Positions 1-12,084 of a stretch of DNA of 64,000 bases are shown one piece after another. A program made the position numbers and the translations under genes. The first letter of the stretch is position 1. The number at the start of each line of letters is the position of its first letter. The stretch is from Umbilicaria muhlenbergii (Eukaryota; Ascomycota; Lecanoromycetes; Umbilicariales; Umbilicariaceae): assembly GCA_000611775.1 (NCBI GenBank), contig KK106982.1, forward strand, positions 2,971,992 to 3,035,991, read 5' to 3'. The notes beneath the pieces are model-generated. The model saw only the letters and a list, made by a program, of their open reading frames with translations. It searched no databases and had not been told where the DNA came from.

Positions 1-543
1 AATCGTCGTTGGTAAATTTGACGAATTCATGACTTCTCTTGCAGATCCTTCTCAACACTCAAGAGACTGATAATCAACATTGTTCCTGCTCCTCTAAAAC
101 AGTCTTATCAAACCTTTGAACAATTAACTATTAAAAAGCTTCTGCGCTCAAGTCTCTAAGATGCAATTATCAACTTATCATAACCCTTGCAGTAATTCCT
201 TCTGCGGTCAGTGGCCAGTCACATATATGTACTAGGTATCGCGATGCGCCCAGCCAGTTAACGTCGAGGAGAGAACGCCGCTACGACTGCAGAAGTGGGG
301 TCGACGGTGATACGAGAAGGCCGCCCACGTACTTCAACCTTTGAGAAAGCTGCAGATCGTTTGGACTTCGAGCATCTTCAAGAGCAGCCAGGTAGTTCTT
401 GGTCGATAAGAGCTTAAACTCCTTGTCAACCCTTCACTTCCACTTATTTACTCTGTTCATATATCTGCAATTGCTTGTGTAGCTTTCTGTTACATTTAGA
501 ATCTTGTCTACCTGCGGTTTTCAAATTTCCTTATCTCGCAGCA
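1..543. promoter_or_regulatory. Upstream region of the MFS transporter gene
   Basis: No coding sequence is recognisable here. The stretch presumably holds the promoter and 5' leader of the MFS gene that starts at 544. The last 100 bases are pyrimidine-rich, as is common in fungal core promoters, but I identify no specific regulatory motif. Confidence 0.4.
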
Positions 544-2511
544 ATGGCTCTTGATGATACCACCCACACCGAGGGTGAAGATTTTGAGAAGCAAGGGAAA
601 GTCATTCCCACCGTTGAGGAACATGCCTCTGTGAGCTCTCGTGGGAAAGGGGAAATCTTTTCTCTTCAAAGCGTCGACCCGGCTCTCAATGCCAAGATGC
701 ACCTCGTGAATAATGTGGGCCAACATCTACGATACATTTTATTAGGCCTTTGCTGATCCCCGTTGCAAGGCAATTGACCAGATCGGATGGACCACCTATC
801 ACTACAAGCTATTCGTCTTGAATGGGTTTGGGTAGGTGATGCTTTCTGTCGTTGATACGGACCACTATTGATGTATTTCCTTTTTCAGTTATGCTGTTGA
901 TTCGCTGCTACTCCTCTTGCAGAGCATCGTTTCGGGCCAGGTTGTCTTGGAGTTTCAGCCGAAATTCCATGCTGGTCTCACTATCGCAATCTACCTCGGG
1001 TTGCTCCTGGGGGCAATCTTCTGGGGATTTGGAGCAGACATCATTGGCCGCCGCACAGCTTTCAACACTTCCCTCTTCATCTGCTCCAGTTTTGCGATTG
1101 TGGCTGGTGCATCGCCAAACTATGCGACTCTAGGGTTTTTCGTGTGGGCCTCGGCTTTTGGTGCTGGAGGAAACTTGGTTTTGGACACAACTGTCTTCCT
1201 TGAGTATCTACCGTCCAGCAAACAATGGGTTTTGACCTTAATGGCATGCTGGTGGGGCGTGGGGCAATTGGTAGGTGGAATGAACGAGGCGAAGCTCGTT
1301 AAAGATGCCTGAGTAAGACGAACCACATGGGCTGACGCTATAATAGGTTGCTGGCTTGATTGCCTGGCCATTTATGTGTAAGTGTCGAGCCTTGCCAACA
1401 AAGGTCGAATATTGACAGGGATTTCCCAGCGGACTATTCCTGCGCATCAGCTGCAACCTGCACAAAGGCCAACAACATGGGGTGGCGCTATCTTTGGTAC
1501 ACTTGTGGAAGCCTTGTGTTCCTGATGAGCATAGCGCGGATCACGGTCATCCGCCTTAAAGAAACCCCAAAATATCTCCTCGGCGAAGGCAAGGATGAAG
1601 AAGTGGTCGAGACGTTGCAATGGATGGCTACAAAGTACAATCGCCCATGCTCTCTCACAGCCGCGGAACTCATGGCGTGCGGTATTGTAGGAACCAGTAA
1701 AAGTACGAAAGGCAGGTTCAGTATCAATGAGGTCATGGTGCATCTGAGGGGCCTTTTCCTTACGAAGAAGATTGGTTGGAGCACGACCTTAGTTTGGCTT
1801 TCATGGACTCTCATTGGGCTCGCATACCCATTGTATAACGTCTTCCTTCCCCAGTACCTGAAGTCGAGGGGAGCCGAGACTGGTTCGGACTCCAACTACA
1901 TTATCTGGAGGAACTATGCAATCATTCAGATGTGTGGCATATGGGGTAGGCTTGTCCTAACTCGGAATCCTTCATAATGGCTCACCTCTGTAGGACCCGT
2001 TCTGGCTGGTCTTATGTGTGAAGTCAAATTCATTGGTCGCAAGGGTACTATGGTAATAGGGGCACTCGTTACTAGTGAGCACCACATATCACCCTACTTT
2101 GTTCAAGAAACATGGCGTAATAATACCCTTCAACAGTGGCCTTCTTCTTTGCCTACACCCAAGTCCGCACAGCCGCCCAGAATCTCGGATTCAATTGCGC
2201 CATCACGTTCTGTTTGAACATCTACTACGGATGCCTCTATGCCTACACTCCGGAGGTTATGCCGAGTGCACACAGAGCTACCGGCAACGGCCTAGCTGTG
2301 TCGTTCAACCGTATTATGGGCATTGTTAGCGCGATTGTTGGTATCGCTGCCAACACTAGCACGTCCGTTCCCATCTTTATCTGCGCTGCGTAAGTGCCCC
2401 GGTTCCTAAATTTGCGCTCAAGGTGCTGAATTGTGTTACAGTCTCTACATCCTCATGGCCGTGGTGGCTGTTCTACTTCCTTTCGAGCCGCAAGGCCGAC
2501 GATCAGCATGA
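544..2511 (+). CDS. MFS transporter, SV2-like / sugar-porter superfamily
   Basis: Probably a plasma-membrane proton-coupled solute carrier of the major facilitator superfamily; the substrate cannot be read from sequence. Eight exons: 544-714, 770-831, 889-1270, 1347-1375, 1419-1945, 1994-2074, 2137-2389 and 2442-2511, giving 524 aa. A soluble N-terminus leads to AIDQIGWTTYHYKLFVLNGF, typical of fungal SV2-like carriers. The MFS loop signature GADIIGRRTAF sits after TM2, and WRYLWYTCG, LKETPKYLL and YTPEVMPSAHRATGNG follow in the expected order. The start at 544 gives an acidic cytosolic N-terminus as in relatives. The fourth intron (1376-1418) is only 43 nt, but all junctions keep frame and the total is divisible by three. 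Family is confident, substrate unknown. Confidence 0.88.
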
Positions 2512-2717
2512 GGAACCACCACTGGTAAGTTGCTGCCTCATTAACGTGCTAGAGAACTTTGTCGATACGGAACCGTTTATTGTGAACCCGCAAGTATTTA
2601 TGTTTCTAATTATGGAGAGAACCTGCCGCAAGCGCCGGTTTCTCAACCCTGTTGTCAAACGCCTCATTCCATTTGAGCCCCAATGCCACAAGCGCCACGT
2701 CTAGATCGAGTACCCAT

Positions 2718-3206
2718 TTACGCACTCTCCTTATCATCAACCATCTTTCCGTAATTGTGGCACCTGATGATCTTCCACACCTTCTCCTTGATGGCACCCT
2801 CCCCATGCGGATCTCCACCCGCGACCACCTCCTCTTCCGCCCACCAGTACAACCCCGCCTCTCGAAGCTTGATCATCTGCCCCTCCGCCGGCATCCCGCC
2901 CAGTATATCGCTTGTCTCCATGTACTTGAACGACAGGTCGTACTCCCAAGCGGTGAAAGACTCAGTCCCGGAAATAGATCGAAGCTCGAAGGTCAGGTCG
3001 GTCGTCTTTGCGTACACCTCGGTGAAGAAGGCTTTGACAGCATCGTAGTCCTGGTTGAGGTTGCTGACGCCGTAGTCGGAGTACGAGATCTTCTTGGAGA
3101 AGAAGGTGAGGAGTTCGTCGACGTCGCGGCTGTTGTAGGCGGCGAGCAGGCGCTCTTGACGGGTCTTGACTGCGTCGGTCGAAGTGTTCACCGCGTTGAT
3201 ATGCAT
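2718..3206 (-). CDS. SnoaL/NTF2-like fold protein
   Basis: A 162-aa protein without introns. Its start (RLLAAYNSRDVDELLTFFS), the middle YDAVKAFFTEVYAKTTDLTF and later beta-rich segments fit the NTF2-like/SnoaL cone fold, which serves small-molecule hydrolases, isomerases and polyketide cyclases, or simple binding proteins. No catalytic residues can be assigned with confidence. It lies tail to tail with the MFS gene (206 bp apart) and shares a ~780-bp divergent upstream region with the V-ATPase gene. There is no signal peptide. Fungal proteins of this type are common and mostly uncharacterised, so I give the fold and not a reaction. Confidence 0.7.
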   Translation of the reverse strand: MHINAVNTSTDAVKTRQERLLAAYNSRDVDELLTFFSKKISYSDYGVSNLNQDYDAVKAFFTEVYAKTTDLTFELRSISGTESFTAWEYDLSFKYMETSDILGGMPAEGQMIKLREAGLYWWAEEEVVAGGDPHGEGAIKEKVWKIIRCHNYGKMVDDKESA

Positions 3207-3982
3207 ACTGAGACTGAGACTGTGGTTATGGGAATGGATGCTTTAAGTGTTTGGGTACGCTGATGTATTTTTGCAACAGGACAGAAGGGAGAATATGACT
3301 TGTAACAGGCCTTGTAGCAGGAAGAATCAGAGCAGACACGATGGATTTATATAAGTTGGGTTGCAGAACCCTTGTTCGGATGTCAGCTCGGAGCCTGCGC
3401 CTCAGCAGTAAGCACTTGCACGTCAACAATCCAAAAAGAAACAGCGCATGTAGGAAAGTCATGGGGTTCTTCGGCCCTTCCGTGTCCGAAATTGCAAAGC
3501 TGTAGGAACAACAGCCATCGTGGCTGTTTCTAGGCAGCAGGGAGCCAATCTTTGGACAGTGAGACAACATAGGGAACGATCAGTGTCAGAAACGGAGATT
3601 GGTAACCTGATTACGCGCAGCTTTGACTTGTCCTCCGGAGTAACCAAAGTCCCGCAAGTGTTCCAATCGTCATACAATATTCTATTCTGCCCGCCGGGCT
3701 CTCATCTGGGCATCGACACCTTTGGAGGCGTCTGTAGCTCGGACAGATATGGGCGCTTCTCTTGGCCAATCAGGACCGAGGCGGTCTTGGCAGGCAAGCG
3801 ACCTATCTTGCCTCATCATCATCTTGCAGCTCGACTTCGATCTTAAACCGCAACCCTTACGATCCTCTCCAACCATCCTTTCGCCCTCTCACGCCTGGTC
3901 CAAGTCCGCGAGGCTGGGCTAAGGTATTAGGCACTGTCCTTGCTGCAGGTACCACCAAGGTTCGCCACCGGCCACTGTCATC
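3207..3982. promoter_or_regulatory. Divergent intergenic region, SnoaL-like / V-ATPase a
   Basis: About 780 bp separates two divergently transcribed genes, so it should contain both promoters and 5' leaders. Reading frames inside it are short and show no family resemblance. No specific operator is recognised. Confidence 0.45.
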
Positions 3983-6900
3983 ATGGGTGCCCACAAAAAT
4001 ACCCTGTTCCGCTCGGCGGACATGTCCCTGACACAGCTATACATCGCCAACGAGATCGGTCGCGAGGTTATCAGTGCTCTTGGCGAGCTGGGGGAGATAC
4101 AATTTCGAGATGTGAGTTGTTGTTGATGCTCCTAGGCCTGGAAGATGGTGGAAAAAGCAATACTTGGGGATTAGGTTCCTCGCGGTGATAGCTTCTGGGT
4201 GATTGCTTTCGATCACTGTTTGATCTTGATACTGCTGTTTTACCTAAGAGGTTGAGCTCTAGCATTCAGGAAGTCACGCTGACGCTTCCCGCATTGTAGC
4301 TCAACTCAGACGTCTCGGCCTTTCAACGGACATTTACACAAGAGATAAGAAGATTGGACAATGTCGAAAGGCAATTACGTACGATATACTCGATGGAGCA
4401 CACAGAGCTAGTACTCATACATTGCAGGCTATTTCCAGTCCCAGATTGAAAAGGCTTCGATACCTATACGGCCGCAGAACGAATTCCCAAACATCCTCGC
4501 AGCACCATCAGCGTCCGAGATTGACGAACTCGCCGATCGAAGCGAAAGCCTTGAGCAACGAGTGGCGTCACTAAATGACAGTTATGAGACCTTGAAAAAG
4601 CGAGAAGTGGAGCTCACCGAGTGGCGATGGGTTTTGAGGGAAGCAGGAGGGTTCTTTGATAGGGTAGGACATCCCATATCCTTCGGTTTACTAGCTATAG
4701 CTCAAGCTGATAGGCATTCAAGGCCCATGGCAACGTGGATGAAATTCGCCAGTCGACTGATAACGATGAGGCGCCACTACTACAAGACGTTGAGCAGCAG
4801 CCTAGAGGTCAAAATGGGGACGCCCACGGTCAACAGTCCTTCTCGGTGATGAACATCGGGTTCGTGGCAGGAGTTATTCCTAGGGAGCGCATCGCGGCTT
4901 TCGAGCGCATCCTGTGGAGGACGCTGCGTGGCAATCTCTACATGAACCAGTCTGAGATTCCCGAACCCATCATCGACCCTTCGAACAACGAAGAGACGCA
5001 CAAGAACGTTTTTGTTATCTTCGCCCACGGGAAAGAGGTGATTGCCAAGATTCGCAAGATCTCCGAGTCTCTCGGAGCGGACCTCTACAGTGTAGACGAG
5101 AACAGTGATCTACGAAGGGATCAAATACACGAAGTCAATACTCGCCTCAGCGATTTGGCAAGCGTGCTTCGCAACACCAAGCAAACACTGGATGCGGAGC
5201 TAACTCAGATCGCTCGCAGCCTGGCTGCATGGATGGTGGTTATCAAGAAAGAGAAGGCTGTTTACAAGACGTTGAACCGCTGCTCCTACGATCAGGCACG
5301 GAAGACCTTGATCGCTGAGGCATGGTGTCCCACGAACTCGTTGCCTCTCATCAAATCGACTTTGCAGGACGTTAATGATCGAGCTGGGCTGTCTGTTCCT
5401 TCCATCGTCAATCAGATCAAGACCTCGAAGACACCACCAACGTACAACAAAGTCAACAAGTTCACGGAAGGTTTCCAGACTATCATAGACGCCTATGGAA
5501 CGGCGAAGTATACCGAAGTCAATCCTGGCCTGCCCACGATCGTCACATTTCCCTTCCTCTTCGCAGTCATGTTCGGAGACTTTGGCCATGGGTTCATCAT
5601 GGCACTTGCTGCCACCGCCATGATCTACTACGAGCGACCGTTGCAGAAAAGGAAGCTCGACGAGCTTTTTTCAATGGCTTTCTTCGGGCGCTACATCATG
5701 CTTATGATGGGTGTCTTCTCCATGTATACGGGCTTGATCTACAACGATTGTTTTTCGAAAGAGTTGACGTTGTTCCCTAGTCAGTGGAAGTGGCCCCATG
5801 ATTTTCAGAAAGGCCAGACCGTCGAAGCCGTTCTGAAGGACAATTATCGCTACCCATTCGGGATCGACTGGGCTTGGCATGGGGCCGAGAATGACTTGCT
5901 GTTTTCTAACAGCTACAAGATGAAGTTGAGTATCTTGTTGGGTTGGGCTCATGTATGATTTTCTCCCATTAATCACATAGATGAAACTGCTGACTTGGAG
6001 TCTAGATGACGTATTCACTATGCCTGTCTCTGATTAACGCACGCCACTTCAAGTCACCCATCGACATCTGGGGCAATTTCGTCCCCGGCATGGTTTTCTT
6101 CCAGTCGATATTCGGCTACCTAGTCTTCACCATCCTCTACAAATGGTCGATCGACTGGCCCAACCTCAACCCGCCGCACCCGGCACCCGGTCTACTGAAC
6201 ATGCTGATTTCCATGTTCCTCTCGCCCGGCAACGTCAAAGAAGAAGAGCAATTATTTGCTGGCCAAGCCCAGCTTCAGGTTGTCCTGGTCCTCGTCGCCG
6301 TCCTCTGCGTGCCCATCCTACTGCTCCTGAAGCCGTTGTATCTCCGGTGGGAACACAACCGTGCGCGCGCCATGGGCTATCGGGGCATCGGCGAGACGTC
6401 CCGGGTCAGCGCCCTCGATGCGGATGACGAGAATGGGAATGTCGTGAACGGTGGCCGGGATAGCATGGCGTCTGATAATGAGGCGGCGGCTATGATTACC
6501 CAGGATATTGGCGATGAGGAACATGAGGAGTTTGAGTTCTCGGAGGTGATGATTCATCAGACTATTCATACGATTGGTAAGATGACGGCTACATCAACAA
6601 TAGCAGTCGAGGGTGGAATTGAGGCTGACAGTGATGCAGAGTTCTGCCTCAATTGTGTTTCCCACACCGCGTCTTATCTCCGACTATGGGCTTTGTCGCT
6701 AGCTCATCAGCAACTCTCGATCGTGCTGTGGAGCATGACTATCGGCAATGCGTTCAAGATGACTGGAGCGCTCGGCGTGCTTATGACTGTCGTTACGTTC
6801 TACATGTGGTTTTTCCTGACTATTGCTATTTTGTGTGTCATGGAGGGGACGAGTGCTATGTTGCACAGTTTGAGGCTGCATTGGGTAAGCTAATCCGCAC

Positions 6901-7114
6901 TTCCGTCTCCGGGTTTTTATAGGGGGATTACGTGATAGATAACTAATGTTTCGTGTGTGAAACAGGTCGAAGCTATGAGTAAGCATTTCATGGGCGATGG
7001 GGTGAGTTGACACTGTTCTGGAATGTTTGTGTGTTTGTTGCTAATCGATGTCGCCAGGTTCCATTCGAGCCCTTCAGCTTCAAGCTGCTACTGGAAGAGG
7101 ACGCGGGCGAGTAA
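3983..7114 (+). CDS. vph1: V-type H+-ATPase subunit a (Vph1/Stv1 type)
   Basis: The large membrane subunit of the V-ATPase V0 sector, which carries protons into the vacuole or Golgi lumen. Eight exons (3983-4111, 4300-4378, 4428-4663, 4723-5952, 6006-6576, 6640-6884, 6966-7001, 7058-7114) give 860 aa, close to the family's usual ~840. The N-terminus ([20 protein letters not shown]) opens the cytosolic arm. The membrane half contains FGDFGHG and [12 protein letters not shown]; the arginine there (about residue 763) matches the essential proton-pathway arginine of yeast Vph1 (R735). The third intron uses the AG at 4721-4722, restoring the family sequence [12 protein letters not shown]. The sixth intron (6577-6639) is 63 nt and stop-free, so it would be translated if retained. 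One such gene often serves both vacuole and Golgi in filamentous fungi. Confidence 0.96.
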
Positions 7115-7414
7115 GATAACGCGAGGGGGATTCAAGGATGGTTTAACTGTACCTTTTACTTGTACACTTGTCTGCGGTATATAGACTTGTGCCGGCAAAT
7201 TCAATTTGGATTCGCTCCGTCCTCGTTCTTTTGCTGTGTACCTCTTCCGTTCATAACAGAATCGAGGTTGAGACCCTCGAATCATTATTCATTGTGTATC
7301 GTCTATAAGTCTGATCAGCGACTTGGATCGCTAGCTATGTACTGCATCCGCAAAGCAATGCTGGTCTAGCCATGTACTATTCTCTCCCCATCAACTCCAT
7401 CTCTCTCAGCCCCC
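7115..7414. other. Convergent intergenic region
   Basis: Three hundred bases between the stop of the V-ATPase gene and the stop of the aminotransferase gene. It should hold both 3' untranslated regions. I see no gene or repeat. Confidence 0.4.
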
Positions 7415-9391
7415 TCATACCCCTACTTCATCTACTTTCCCCCTACTTCTCCGTCGACGCCGACTTGCTATCACCGCGATACCTATCACCATCGTCAGCA
7501 TCAGCATCCCATCTTCTACCTCTCCCACAGCCACCGGGATTATAAGAAGCACATACTTCTTCACGACTCTCTCGATGCCGTTGAGACCTTTCGTCAGATT
7601 ATCCATGCGGGGTCCGTAGCTGAGTCGGACGAAGTGGTGACAGGGACTGTCGAAGAGGTCGCGGCGTTTGGCTGGGTTGAGATCTGGTTGGGGGTTAGAA
7701 AAGTGGGTGTGGTGATTGGAGCGGGGCAAGGGGGTTGGGGGCAGTGGATGGAGGGGATGGAGACGAGGAGGGTGTGGGACTGACCGAAGAAGATGCCAGG
7801 AACGACAATGACTTTTTCTTGGAGACAGGCCTGGAGTAGTTGCTGCTATCAGTAGATGTATATAGCTTGTGTCGCGATTACTTACCTTGAAGAAGTTCAG
7901 CCCGTCATTGATCTCCTCAGGTAATCCACCTATTACCATTAGCCGCCATCCTCCACAGTCATCCGCCCGGGGGCTGAGAAGGCGCAAAACATACTCAAGT
8001 CCAACCAAATATAAAACGTCGAATTCGGCACCTGCTTAATCTCAAACCCAATCTCCCTCAACCTCCCCACCACAAAATCCCTCTTCTCGAGGAAATGCCT
8101 CTGCAGCGCCTTCATCTCCCCCAACACCTTCCCCGGCTCCAACATCCCCACCGCCGCCTCCTGAAACGGCACATTCGTACCCCCATCCAAATAACTCCCG
8201 CACGACCCAATCGCCTTGATGAATTCCTTCGGCCCCACAATCCACGCCACGCGCCACCCCGGCAGACGGAAGCGCTTGGTCAGGCCATCGACGATGAGGA
8301 CGTCGTCTTGGTTCACGTCTTCGATGTTGTCGGCGGCGCTGACGACGGAGCCGTCGCAGGAGGAGGTGTAGTTGTAGCCGCCGTAGAACTCGTCCATGAT
8401 GAGGGTGGCGCGGTCGCGGCAGATGTCTTGGATCTCGGCCAGTTCGGGGTTGGCGACCACTTGGCCGGTGGGGTTGCGGGGGTTGGAGGTTAGGATTACG
8501 GAGACGCCGCGGGAGATTTCTGCGGCGATTTTGTCGGGGTGGATGTGGTAGCCGTCAGCTGGAGGAGGATGTCAGTTTGACGGAGGGGTATGGAGATAAT
8601 GGGGCAGTACCTTCTGAGAGTGGGGAGGGGATCGCTGCGAACTGGCGGAGGAGGAGGGTTAGGCGGAGGCTTTGAGGTTGATACGGCGGAACTTACGTTT
8701 CGGAACAGGCTCAGCATTTCGTTGTAGGCGGTATAGTCCTAGGATGATTAGTTTCTTCTGTAGATTATTCCACGTTGCTGGTTCCAATATTGCTCACTGG
8801 GATAAAGAACCCCAAATACGCATTGTTCAGCACCGCCGCAATACGGATCAACCCGGCCCTCCCACCCGGCACAATACACACATTCTCCCATGTATACTGA
8901 CTCTTCTTGCCCACCCGATGATGGGCATTATACAGATCGGCCACCGCCTTCCTCAACGGCTTGATGCCCGCAGTCGGCCCATACTCCCTCCCCGCAATAC
9001 TCACCTCAATGCTCTTCGGCCGTTCAAAACTCCCTTCGATGTCGTCTTCGACTTCCGGAGCCCCTTGGCCAAGATTGGCCCATTCGGAGGGGTTGTCGAG
9101 GAAGCCGTGCTCGTAGGCTCGCTCCGTGCACCAGACTACGCCGGTTGAGGCGCGGGAGGGATCGAGACCGGCATGGGGGCGGTGGCCGGCATGCGCTTCG
9201 CGAAATTGGCGATGGATATCAGAGCCGAGTTCACTAGGAGTGGGGATTAGTGGTGGTTCTTGAAATACGAATTCTTGTTGTGGGAAATTTGGGTACCTGG
9301 CGCTGGGGTCTTTGCTGGTGGAGAAGCGGCGGTCACTAGTGCCTCGACCACTGGATTTGTTAATTGAGAACCTGCGGCCGGAGAAACTCAT
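7415..9391 (-). CDS. Class I/II PLP-dependent aminotransferase
   Basis: A fold-type I pyridoxal-phosphate enzyme that probably moves an amino group between an amino acid and an oxo-acid; the substrate is not determined. Seven exons are read from 9391 downward, the first ending at 9297 and the second starting at 9233. In order: SEWANLGQGAPE and REYGPTAGIKPLR (N-terminal arm and small domain), ILTSNPRNPTGQVV (substrate-site loop with the conserved NPxNPTG-like turn), LIMDEFYGGYNY (cofactor Asp and Tyr), VDGLTKRFRLPGWRVAWIVG (Schiff-base lysine) and CHHFVRLSYG (C-terminal arginine). An unusual ~45-residue tail follows ERVVKKY; it contains a hydrophobic run and ends in an arginine-rich patch. The start at 9391 is the first ATG of the frame. 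Tyrosine/aspartate-type or ACC-synthase-like are the main alternatives. Confidence 0.85.
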
Positions 9392-10188
9392 TGCAGAGAT
9401 CGAGTCGATGGAATCCTTTGAGTGTAGGTTGTACAATGTTTCCGTTCGAATTGAGGTTCACAGTAGGTGTCGAAATGTCAAGAAAGGTGGCGGGCAGGTA
9501 GGATGCGGGGAATTTCAGGGTTCCCAAACAAGCACTGATATGAAGCTTGTTTGCTCGCAAGGAGCGTTGGCGTGGGGGTTCGCCATCCTACGTAACCATA
9601 CATCACCGCTTTCTGCACAAGTACATGGGTAGCCATTTATCATCCACTCCATGTAGCAGTGACGGGAATTGCACAGGCTCTAGGGAAGAAGCCAGCAAAT
9701 GCAAGAGAAGAGCAAACGCAATCATGCTCCCATTTTACACCTGGATTTATGAACATTTGACCAGTGTAAAAGCGGTCCTCGTGGTGAGGCACGCAGCTGA
9801 CGGCCCTTCCACTGACAACAGCTAGCTAAGGCCTATGAGACTACTGGCACAATGGCTTGTGTGTTGGGAGAAGGTCAACTGTTGTGTCGTTGTGGCTACT
9901 CTAAGGAATGTCTTCAATTGGAGTCTTTATCAAGAATTGCACTCGTCAAGAGTGCCACCCTGGGATTGTCGATAAATGAGATACTCAATGAGTGGCTATC
10001 TGAACAGGGCAAACTGAAAGCAGAAGACCCATGCTGCTTTGGTCGGATCCGCATGCGTCTCATTGTGCCGTCCGCTCGAGTTTGATTTTCTTTGTTCTCA
10101 TACATAAGTGGTCAAGGAGGACACCAGGGCCTCACCCGCTCGGCCGCAAACTTTCAGCACTGATGAAGTCGTTTTACACTCAGTAGAC
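9392..10188. promoter_or_regulatory. Divergent intergenic region with an unassigned small frame
   Basis: About 800 bp between divergent genes. An ATG-initiated frame of 77 codons at 9852-10085 (+) matches nothing I know. It could be an upstream exon of the next gene, but I found no clean splice pair joining them. The region otherwise should hold the two promoters. Confidence 0.3.
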
Positions 10189-12084
10189 ATGTTCACCGTT
10201 CCATATTCTTCTGATGAATCCGAGCCGGGTGTGAAGTTGAAGAAGAAATCGGATTCGTACAGTCAAAGAGATCAGTCACGGAGAAGGACCAGGAAAGGCC
10301 CGGCAAGGTCAAGAGATAGGGCTGAGATTCCAGTCGAAAGCTACGTCCGGTGGGAGACACAGCACAATCATCAAGGCACCAGGAATTTGGGCAGTCGGAG
10401 ACCGCTTGAGGGTGTACAAGAAGCAGACGACGACAGCCGATCTACTGCCAACTCCCAAGACGAGGATGCAGCGCATACCCGAGGACGTCTGTTTGCTTCG
10501 GTGGCGCATTGGGCGGTTACATGGTCTTCTTGGCTTTGGCAGTCATTTTCGCCGCTACAGCTTTTACAAGGAGACAGTCTATCGCCATCTTTAGACGACA
10601 GCGATGTTAGCTTTCAAGAGCCACTTGGCCCGGCAATGTCCACAACATCCTCCTCGTATGACCCAGCTGGTCTAGCCGGAACTACCCAGGGTATTTCATT
10701 CTTCGAGCGGGTGTATCGGGCCATCTGCTCAGTGCTGCATGGTATCAACCGCTTTGTTGAGTCTGTAACCCCCTTGGCACAAGCAGGAGCCCTTGTTTCT
10801 TTCCTTTTGCAGCTTGTGATCCTATCCTACCTTGGGGTGTCCTCATACTACTATAGCTTGAATGAGTCAAGTATTTGGTGCGACTTCGGTTTGACAGCAC
10901 CCTTCCTGAGCTTTTGTACTACCACGCCGACCATGGATTCTCCCGCAGTGGATATTTTTGTTGATATTCACATTATGACCGAGCGTTGGATCTCTACAGT
11001 TGAAGCGACAGATCAAGCAGCGACTATGTCTCTCGCCCTATCAAACGCCAGCATACAGGCTGATGCATTTCGGAAAGCACTTACGCAAAGTGGCCTCATA
11101 TCAAGAGATATCCTTGACCAAGCGATCGCCGATTTTGTCGACAAGTCGGAGGCGAACCAGCATGCCTGGATCAATTTCAGCAGTACTCGTCTTGGGGCTT
11201 TCGACGGTCTCTGGATAAAATTGTTCACGTTAGCTCAGCGTCTGAAAGTCATCGAAGTGGTCAATGCAAATCTCTGGTCACCCACAATCTGGGTTGTGAA
11301 TACCATACAGCTGTTATTCCCCCAAATACCCCATCCTAGCATAATGTTAATCCTCGACGCCAGTGTCAGATATCTCAGCATTCTCGGCGATGAGATTGAG
11401 ACTCGCCTGCTTCCTCAAGGACAGCAGCTACTAAGAAACTTTACTCTCATACAGGAAGACCTCCATAGAATTGAGAAAATCTTCCAGAAGGATGTCGAAC
11501 TAGCGAACAACAAGAATAGTCATGCGAGGTTGAAAAAGAAGACCTGGGGATTCTGGATGTCCGACTACAAAGAGGATGTCGATTGGCTAATCGAACAGAA
11601 GCAGTCCCTAAAGCTATACGACCCATTCCGCCAGGACTGCATCACCAGACTCGACGAGGTATTAGACATATATATAGAAATCGACGACGAAATAAAAGAC
11701 CTGATAAAACGACTCCAGGCCCCAGAAGCGATGAAAGGCTTCGACCAGGCTCATCTCGAAAGAGAGATGCAAAACATTGAGATCACCTTATTTAGACTGC
11801 ACCATGTGAGCTTAGAGGAACCCGGAAAGCGTGGAGTGGTGTACGCCCAGACAACGTGCGAAGCCTACCCTGAGACGAGCCTGAATAGTCAAGAGGCTCT
11901 GACATCGAGCGAAGCTTCCCCTGACGCGAGCCAAAACGGTGAAGAAGGTCTGACGTCGAGCGAAGCCTACCCTAAGGCGAGCCAGAACGGTGAAGAGGAT
12001 CTGACAACGTGCGCAGCCTACCCTGAGGCGAATCAGACAGGAGACTTCGCGCATGGATCTGACAACGTGCGCAGCCTACCCTGA
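10189..12084 (+). CDS. Hypothetical membrane-anchored protein with C-terminal 17-residue repeats
   Basis: No family recognised. From the first ATG in frame (10189) the protein is ~631 aa: a basic, serine-rich N-terminus (~120 aa), one clear transmembrane segment (LVSFLLQLVILSYLGVSSYY), then a mostly helical region probably lumenal or extracellular near the membrane, with several Asn-x-Ser/Thr sites (e.g. NESS, NASI, NFSS, NFT). The C-terminus holds 17-residue repeats of the pattern xSSEAYPxASQNGEExL, encoded by 51-bp units at 11851, 11902, 11953 and 12004. The last unit is duplicated with a 58-bp period, which shifts the frame and ends the protein at 12084. An upstream exon is possible, because the frame stays open 5' of the ATG back to about 10108. 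Confidence 0.6.
   Translation: MFTVPYSSDESEPGVKLKKKSDSYSQRDQSRRRTRKGPARSRDRAEIPVESYVRWETQHNHQGTRNLGSRRPLEGVQEADDDSRSTANSQDEDAAHTRGRLFASVAHWAVTWSSWLWQSFSPLQLLQGDSLSPSLDDSDVSFQEPLGPAMSTTSSSYDPAGLAGTTQGISFFERVYRAICSVLHGINRFVESVTPLAQAGALVSFLLQLVILSYLGVSSYYYSLNESSIWCDFGLTAPFLSFCTTTPTMDSPAVDIFVDIHIMTERWISTVEATDQAATMSLALSNASIQADAFRKALTQSGLISRDILDQAIADFVDKSEANQHAWINFSSTRLGAFDGLWIKLFTLAQRLKVIEVVNANLWSPTIWVVNTIQLLFPQIPHPSIMLILDASVRYLSILGDEIETRLLPQGQQLLRNFTLIQEDLHRIEKIFQKDVELANNKNSHARLKKKTWGFWMSDYKEDVDWLIEQKQSLKLYDPFRQDCITRLDEVLDIYIEIDDEIKDLIKRLQAPEAMKGFDQAHLEREMQNIEITLFRLHHVSLEEPGKRGVVYAQTTCEAYPETSLNSQEALTSSEASPDASQNGEEGLTSSEAYPKASQNGEEDLTTCAAYPEANQTGDFAHGSDNVRSLP

Noticed and set aside
7415-9391. Aminotransferase and SnoaL-like gene as a biosynthetic cluster with the MFS carrier
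   Set aside because: They are separated by the housekeeping V-ATPase gene, lie on different strands and lack a core biosynthetic enzyme.
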